Position numbers and translations under genes: made by a program
Shown: positions 59,489-64,000 of the stretch, in pieces
Layout: the number at the start of each line of letters is the position of its first letter
Numbering within the stretch: position 1 is the stretch's first letter
Source: Actinomycetes bacterium
GTDB taxonomy: Bacteria > Actinomycetota > Acidimicrobiia > Acidimicrobiales > Ilumatobacteraceae
DNA: 64,000 nt
NCBI GenBank assembly: GCA_029782355.1
Contig: JAKOUY010000016.1
Location: 744,001-808,000, forward strand
Reading direction: 5' to 3'
Notes under the pieces: generated by a model
The model's input: only the letters and a program-made list of their open reading frames with translations
Database searches by the model: none
Told to the model about the DNA's origin: nothing

Positions 59489-61360
59489 ATGACCGACACG
59501 GTCACCCAGCGCACCAGGCGGGAAGCGGAGACCATCTCCCGGGTCGTGGTGCGCTTCGCCGGTGACTCCGGCGACGGGATGCAGCTCACCGGCGACCGGT
59601 TCACCTCGGCCAGCGCCATCTTCGGCAACGACCTGATGACCTTCCCAGACTACCCGGCCGAGATCCGCGCCCCAGCGGGCACGGTCAACGGCGTGTCCAG
59701 CTTCCAGGTGCACATCAGCGACCACGACATCACCACGCCGGGCGACGCCCCCAGCGTGCTGGTGGCGATGAATGCCGCGGCGCTCAAGGCCGACCTGAAC
59801 CGGCTGGAGCCGCACGGCCTGCTCATCGTCAACAGCGACAGCTTCGAGGCCCGCGACCTGGAGAAGGCCGGGTACACCAGCAACCCCCTGGAGGACGGCT
59901 CGCTGGACGGGTACCGGCTGGTGCAGATCCCGATGACCTCGCTGACCCAGGGCGCCGCCGAACCCCTCGGCGTCAAGCCGCGCGACGCCGAACGGTCGAA
60001 GAACTTCTTCGCCCTCGGGCTGATCTCGTGGCTGTACTCGCGGCCCACCGACCCGACCCTCGAGTGGATCGACAAGCGGTTCAAGGATCTGGTCAAGGAG
60101 TCCAACCGGGCGGCGTTCCTCGCCGGCTACAACTTCGCCGAGACCACCGAGCTGTTCGAGCACCCCTACCAGGTGGCGCCGGCGCACATGCCGCCCGGCG
60201 AGTACACCAACATCAGCGGCAACGTCGCCCTGGCGTGGGGCATCGTCGCTGCCGGTCAGCTGGCCAAGCTGCCGGTGTTCCTCGGGTCGTATCCGATCAC
60301 CCCGGCCAGCGACATCCTCCACGAGCTGTCCAAGCACAAGCACTTCGGTGTGCGCACCCTGCAGGCCGAGGACGAGATCGCCGCCGCGGGCATGGCGCTC
60401 GGCGCGGCGTTCGCCGGGCACCTCGGCGTCACCACCACCAGCGGCCCCGGCGTGGCGCTGAAGAGCGAGACCATCAGCCTGGCCGTGTCGCTGGAGCTGC
60501 CGCTGCTGGTGGTCGACATCCAGCGCGGCGGCCCGTCCACCGGTCTGCCCACCAAGACCGAGGCCGCCGACCTGAACATCGCCATGTTCGGCCGCCACGG
60601 CGAAGCGCCGTTGCCCATCGTGGCCGCGTCCAGCCCCGCCGACTGCTTCCAGGCGGTCATCGAGGCCGCCCGCATCGCCCTCAAGTACCGCACCCCGGTG
60701 ATCTTCCTCTCCGACGGCTACATCGCCAACGGAGCCGAGCCGTGGAAGCTGCCCGACCTCGACTCGCTGCCGGACATCTCCGTCCCCTTCCAGACCGAGT
60801 TCAACCACCAGGCCGCCGACGGGACGATGGAGTACTGGCCGTACCTGCGCGATCCGGAGACGCTGGCCCGCCCGTGGGCCATTCCGGGCACCCCGGGCCT
60901 GATGCACCGCATCGGCGGGATCGAGAAACAGGACGGCACCGGCAACATCAGCTACGCGCCCGACAACCACGAGAAGATGGTCCACCTGCGTGCCGACAAG
61001 GTGCGGGCCATCCAGGCCGACATCCCGCCCGTCGAGGTGCGTGGCGATCAGGACGCCGACCTCTGCATCCTCGGCTGGGGCTCCACCTGGGCGGCCATCG
61101 ACGCCGCCGTCCAGCAGGCCGGCCGGGAGGGTCGCCCGGTCGCCTGGGTCCATCTGACGCACCTCAACCCGCTGCCCGCCGACCTGGGCGACGTCCTCCG
61201 CCGCTTCCGGACCGTGCTGGTGCCCGAGCTGAACATGGGCCAGCTGTGCCGCATCGTTCGGGCCGAGTACCTGATCGACGCCGTGTCGATCAGCAAGGTC
61301 CAGGGCCTGCCGTTCAGCGCCAACGAACTCCTCGCCAAGATCCGGGAGCACCACTCATGA
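59489..61360 (+). CDS. korA: 2-oxoacid:ferredoxin oxidoreductase, alpha subunit (fused gamma-alpha)
   Basis: A 623-residue subunit. Residues 1-190 form the gamma domain (VVVRFAGDSGDGMQLTGDRF), and the rest is the alpha part with SYPITPASDILHELSKHKHFGVRTLQAEDEIAAAGMALGAAFAG and TTTSGPGVALKSE. The YPITP motif binds ThDP and the second substrate. With korB it oxidises 2-oxoglutarate (or another 2-oxoacid) to acyl-CoA, reducing ferredoxin, as in the TCA cycle of many actinobacteria. korB overlaps by ATGA. Confidence 0.94.
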   Translation: MTDTVTQRTRREAETISRVVVRFAGDSGDGMQLTGDRFTSASAIFGNDLMTFPDYPAEIRAPAGTVNGVSSFQVHISDHDITTPGDAPSVLVAMNAAALKADLNRLEPHGLLIVNSDSFEARDLEKAGYTSNPLEDGSLDGYRLVQIPMTSLTQGAAEPLGVKPRDAERSKNFFALGLISWLYSRPTDPTLEWIDKRFKDLVKESNRAAFLAGYNFAETTELFEHPYQVAPAHMPPGEYTNISGNVALAWGIVAAGQLAKLPVFLGSYPITPASDILHELSKHKHFGVRTLQAEDEIAAAGMALGAAFAGHLGVTTTSGPGVALKSETISLAVSLELPLLVVDIQRGGPSTGLPTKTEAADLNIAMFGRHGEAPLPIVAASSPADCFQAVIEAARIALKYRTPVIFLSDGYIANGAEPWKLPDLDSLPDISVPFQTEFNHQAADGTMEYWPYLRDPETLARPWAIPGTPGLMHRIGGIEKQDGTGNISYAPDNHEKMVHLRADKVRAIQADIPPVEVRGDQDADLCILGWGSTWAAIDAAVQQAGREGRPVAWVHLTHLNPLPADLGDVLRRFRTVLVPELNMGQLCRIVRAEYLIDAVSISKVQGLPFSANELLAKIREHHS

Positions 61361-62382
61361 ACACGCCCGTCGCCCTCACCACCAAGAAGGACTGGATGAG
61401 CGACCAGGAGGTGCGCTGGTGCCCCGGTTGCGGGGACTACGGCATCCTCCAGGCCGTCCAGCAACTGATGCCGGACGTGGGCGTCTCCCCGGAGAACACG
61501 GTGTTCATCTCCGGCATCGGCTGCTCCAGCCGGTTCCCGTACTACATGAACACCTACGGCATGCACTCGATCCACGGCCGGGCGCCGGCCATCGCCACCG
61601 GGGTCGCCGTGGCCCGCCCGGACCTCGACGTGTGGGTGGTCACCGGCGACGGTGACGCCCTGTCGATCGGCGGCAACCACTTCATCCACGCCCTGCGCCG
61701 CAACGTCAACCTCACCATCCTGCTGTTCAACAACCGGATCTACGGCTTGACCAAGGGCCAGTACTCGCCCACGTCGGAGGCCGGCAAGGTGACCAAGTCG
61801 ACGCCGTTCGGCTCGCTCGATCACCCGTTCAACCCGCTGTCGGTGGCCCTCGGCGCCGAGGCCAGCTTCGTCGCCCGCACCCACGACCTCGACCGCAAGC
61901 ACATGATGGAGATCTTCCGCGCCGCCCACGACCATCGCGGCGCCTCGTTCGTCGAGATCTACCAGAACTGCAACGTGTTCAACGACGCGGCCTTCGAGGA
62001 GGTCACCGGGCGCAAGGTGCGCGAGGAGATGATGATCGACCTCAAGCACGGCCAACCGATCCGCTTCGGCGCCGACGGCCACAAGGGTGTGGTCATGGGG
62101 ACCGACGGGCAGTTGCGGATCGTCAACGTGGCCGACGTCGGCGAGGACGCCATCCTCGTCCATGACGCCCACCGCGAGGACCCCGGTCTGGCCATGGCCC
62201 TGGCCCGCCTGTCGCACAGCGACCACGAGTCGACGCCGTTCGGGATCTTCCGCTCGATCGAGCGTCCCGACTACGGCACGATGGTCGGCGCCCAGCTGGC
62301 CCAGGTCTTCCAGCAGAAGGGACCGGGCGACCTCGGCGCCCTGCTGCGCAGCAACGGCACCTGGACCGTCGCGGCCAACTGA
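61357..62382 (+). CDS. korB: 2-oxoacid:ferredoxin oxidoreductase, beta subunit
   Basis: A 341-residue subunit carrying ThDP and one iron-sulfur cluster. Cluster cysteines are in WCPGCGDYG and SGIGCSSRFPYYM, with another in YQNCNVFND. The ThDP motif is GDGDALSIGGNHFIHALRRNVNLTILLFNN. This two-subunit layout matches KorAB of mycobacteria. The gene ends at the second 48-bp repeat array. Confidence 0.94.
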   Translation: MNTPVALTTKKDWMSDQEVRWCPGCGDYGILQAVQQLMPDVGVSPENTVFISGIGCSSRFPYYMNTYGMHSIHGRAPAIATGVAVARPDLDVWVVTGDGDALSIGGNHFIHALRRNVNLTILLFNNRIYGLTKGQYSPTSEAGKVTKSTPFGSLDHPFNPLSVALGAEASFVARTHDLDRKHMMEIFRAAHDHRGASFVEIYQNCNVFNDAAFEEVTGRKVREEMMIDLKHGQPIRFGADGHKGVVMGTDGQLRIVNVADVGEDAILVHDAHREDPGLAMALARLSHSDHESTPFGIFRSIERPDYGTMVGAQLAQVFQQKGPGDLGALLRSNGTWTVAAN

Positions 62383-62478
62383 CCCCCGGGCCAGGGCGAG
62401 TCCCGGCCCACCCGACCGGCTGGCGACCACACCCGCCCCGACCGCCCGCCCCCGCCCCCCTTCTTGACCCCCCACGAG

Positions 62479-62778
62479 CCCATGGGCGCGGGAAGTTGCA
62501 GATGTGGGCGTTTCCGCGCCCATGGGGCCGGGGTGGGTCAAGTCCGCAGCCGGCGAGTCCTCGGCGCCTGCGACTCCACCCGCACCCCGCCATCCCGCAC
62601 CCCCCAGCCGCACCCCCCAGCCGCATCCCGCCACCCGCACCCGGCCACCCGCACCCGGCCACCCGCACCCGGCCACACGCACCCGGCGGCCCGCACCCCG
62701 CCACCTGACCCCTACTTGACGCCCCGCGAGCCCATGGGCGCGGGAAGTTGCAGATGTGCACGTTTCCGCGCCCATGGG
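62479..62778. repeat. Array B: two copies of the 48-bp inverted-repeat element with a tandem 14-bp repeat between them
   Basis: Copies at 62479-62526 and 62731-62778 have the same 12-bp arms CCCATGGGCGCG/CGCGCCCATGGG and the same 24-nt core length as array A. Their cores start GGAAGTTGCAGAT, unlike array A, and end GTGCACGTTTC (GTGGGCGTTTC in the first). Between the copies lies C-rich DNA with four near-perfect 14-bp units CCACCCGCACCCGG (about 62630-62685) and shorter CCGCACCCCCCAG repeats. The whole 62383-62792 gap between korB and plsC holds no gene. A weak GGGCC/GGCCC hairpin lies at 62388-62409. Confidence 0.93.
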
Positions 62779-62792
62779 AGGGGGATTGGTCG

Positions 62793-63572
62793 TCAGGGGG
62801 AGGGGAGCGGGGTGGCTGGCTCGGCCGTCGGGCGAGGGGCGGGTTCGCCGCGCAACTCCGAGACGAGCGCCGTCAGCCGGGCCATGACCTCGTCGGTGGC
62901 CAGGCGGATCTCGTCGTTGGTCGGCGTGGTCTGCTGGCCGACGTGCATCAGCCGGCGGACGTCGATCGCCTCGCCGACGCGCACGCTGACCTTCGGCCGG
63001 CGGACCACGTTGGCCAGCAGGGCGATGAGGATCAGGCGCCGGCGGACCACCCGCTGGCTGCCCTCCATGGCCACCGGCACGATGGGTGCCCCGCTGGCCA
63101 GGGCCAGGCGGACGACGCCGGTCTTGCCCCGCTCCGGCCACATGGCCGCATCGCGGGTCAACCGACCTTCGGGGAACATGCCGACGGCCTCGCCGGCGCG
63201 CAGGGCCTCGATGGCCGGGGCGAGCGCGTCGGCCGCCTCGGCCGTGCCGCGCTTGACCGGGATGAACCCCAGCCGGCGGACCAGCCGCCCGAGCAGCGGC
63301 GCTCGGAAGACCCCACTGGTGGCCAGCATCCGCAGGGAGCGGCCCATCCGCCGGCACGCCAGGGCCAGCAGCACGCCGTCGGCGTAGCTGGTGTGGTTGG
63401 AGATGACGATGATGCCACCGGCGGGCAGTTGCCGGGCGATGCGCCGCCGGCCGCGCTGGCGGGCGACCTGCAACCGGCTGACGAAGCCGATGACCGTCCC
63501 GAACAGCGCCGCGGCCACGGCGTACAAGATCGCGCCAAGCCGTCCCGGATGTCGCCAACTCACGCCGCCCAT
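62793..63572 (-). CDS. 1-acyl-sn-glycerol-3-phosphate acyltransferase (PlsC-like)
   Basis: A 259-residue membrane-associated acyltransferase. The catalytic HX4D motif is NHTSYAD (H60, D65), followed by GFIPVKRG and FPEGRLTRD, which bind the glycerol phosphate. One hydrophobic segment lies at residues 12-30. It acylates lysophosphatidate in phospholipid synthesis or a related acceptor. The C-terminal 20 residues are Pro-rich. It runs toward array B. Confidence 0.9.
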   Translation of the reverse strand: MGGVSWRHPGRLGAILYAVAAALFGTVIGFVSRLQVARQRGRRRIARQLPAGGIIVISNHTSYADGVLLALACRRMGRSLRMLATSGVFRAPLLGRLVRRLGFIPVKRGTAEAADALAPAIEALRAGEAVGMFPEGRLTRDAAMWPERGKTGVVRLALASGAPIVPVAMEGSQRVVRRRLILIALLANVVRRPKVSVRVGEAIDVRRLMHVGQQTTPTNDEIRLATDEVMARLTALVSELRGEPAPRPTAEPATPLPSP

Positions 63573-63611
63573 TGTGCTCGCTCCGACTGGCGGCGGTGAG
63601 CGCGATGCCGG

Positions 63612-64000
63612 TCAACCGGTCACGTAGGCGTCGGCGACGGTGAGGGCCTCGTCGAGGATCGCCAGGCCGGTCTCGACCTCGTCGACGCTGGCGGTGCACG
63701 GCGGCACGACGTGGGTCCGGTTGAAGTGGGTGAACGGCCACAGGCCCTTGGACTTGCACGCCGCGGCGAACTCGTTCATCGGTGCGGCGTCGGCGCCGGT
63801 GGCGTTGTACGGCACCAACGGTTCACGGGTCGCCCGGTTGCGGACCAGCTCGATCGCCCAGAACACGCCGAGGCCACGCACGTCGCCCACCGACGGGTGA
63901 TTGGCCATCAGCTTCTCCAGGCCGGGGGCGATGACGTCGGTGCCCAGCGTGCGGGCGTGCTCGACGATGCCCTCCTCACGGAAGATGTTGATGCTGGCCA
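63612..64000 (-). CDS. Class III aminotransferase, C-terminal part (partial)
   Basis: An open frame entering from beyond the window end and stopping at TGA 63612, about 129 residues. It contains INIFREEGIVEHARTLG, VGDVRGLGVFWAIELVRN and FNRTHVVPPCTASVDEVETGLAILDEAL, the C-terminal domain of PLP-dependent class III aminotransferases (omega-amino acid or taurine-pyruvate type). The active-site lysine lies outside the window. It could use beta-alanine or beta-aminoisobutyrate, the product of the 42432 operon, but that is only a suggestion. Confidence 0.85.
   Translation of the reverse strand, partial: ASINIFREEGIVEHARTLGTDVIAPGLEKLMANHPSVGDVRGLGVFWAIELVRNRATREPLVPYNATGADAAPMNEFAAACKSKGLWPFTHFNRTHVVPPCTASVDEVETGLAILDEALTVADAYVTG

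Noticed and set aside
62388-62409. GGGCC...GGCCC hairpin after korB as a terminator
   Set aside because: Only five paired bases with a long loop; too weak to call with the 48-bp elements just downstream.
61048-63759. 903-codon minus-strand frame across korA, korB and array B
   Set aside because: A shadow frame; the real minus-strand gene here is plsC in another frame.
63612-64000. Linking the partial aminotransferase firmly to pyrimidine catabolism
   Set aside because: It lies 12 kb from the operon on the other strand, and most of the gene is outside the window, so substrate cannot be judged.

Overview
The window is GC-rich, densely packed DNA from the chromosome of a high-GC Gram-positive type bacterium, most likely an actinomycete of the class Acidimicrobiia (Ilumatobacter-like). 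The placement is inference. It rests on the F420-type flavin oxidoreductase, the MocR, PadR and MoxR/DUF58 genes, long runs of 4-bp ATGA/GTGA gene overlaps, and many start codons lying only 6-10 nt behind a TANNNT -10 box, which points to leaderless mRNAs. No phage, insertion sequence or CRISPR array is visible.

Layout: 1-5172 holds a System I cytochrome c maturation operon (ccmB end, ccmC, D, E, F, G, H). 5173-5499 is a convergent spacer with three copies of a 48-bp inverted-repeat element. 5500-13734 carries a SixA-like phosphatase, an SDR, an ECF sigma factor with a membrane partner, a nitroreductase, and a fatty-acid/amidohydrolase operon divergent from a crotonase. 13772-22299 has an inositol-phosphatase-like gene with dxs, a ThDP enzyme, and an MFS-tldD-tldE operon. 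22304-28851 has a Baeyer-Villiger type monooxygenase, an SDR-fold protein lacking its catalytic pair, a PHP protein, uppP, a SAF protein, a cysteine-free FmdB-like gene under a CIRCE element, and galU. 28866-35521 is a molybdenum block: a modABC-padR operon behind a perfect palindrome, then moeA, moaA and moaC.

35590-42374 has a membrane protein, tRNA-Ala(CGC), hrpB, a PPOX protein, a frame-disrupted small gene, an Excalibur lipoprotein and a MocR regulator. 42432-51070 is a pyrimidine/ureide catabolic operon: an N-carbamoyl amidase, dihydropyrimidinase, methylmalonate-semialdehyde dehydrogenase, an F420-type LLM oxidoreductase and a complete THI5/NMT1-type ABC importer, closed by a strong hairpin. 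51159-54288 is a DUF1214-sulfotransferase-thioesterase operon. 54311-59395 is a MoxR-DUF58-VWA-VWA-TPR operon. 59489-62382 is korAB. 62383-62792 is a second convergent spacer with two more copies of the 48-bp element, followed by plsC and the end of a class III aminotransferase gene.

The two observations most worth following are these. (1) The 48-bp element has invariant 12-bp ends and an exchangeable 13-bp half-core, and it occurs only in the two largest convergent spacers. (2) The pyrimidine operon lacks any recognisable dihydropyrimidine dehydrogenase but contains an F420-type oxidoreductase in its place. The CIRCE-controlled zinc-less FmdB protein and the PadR palindrome over the mod promoter are strong secondary findings.
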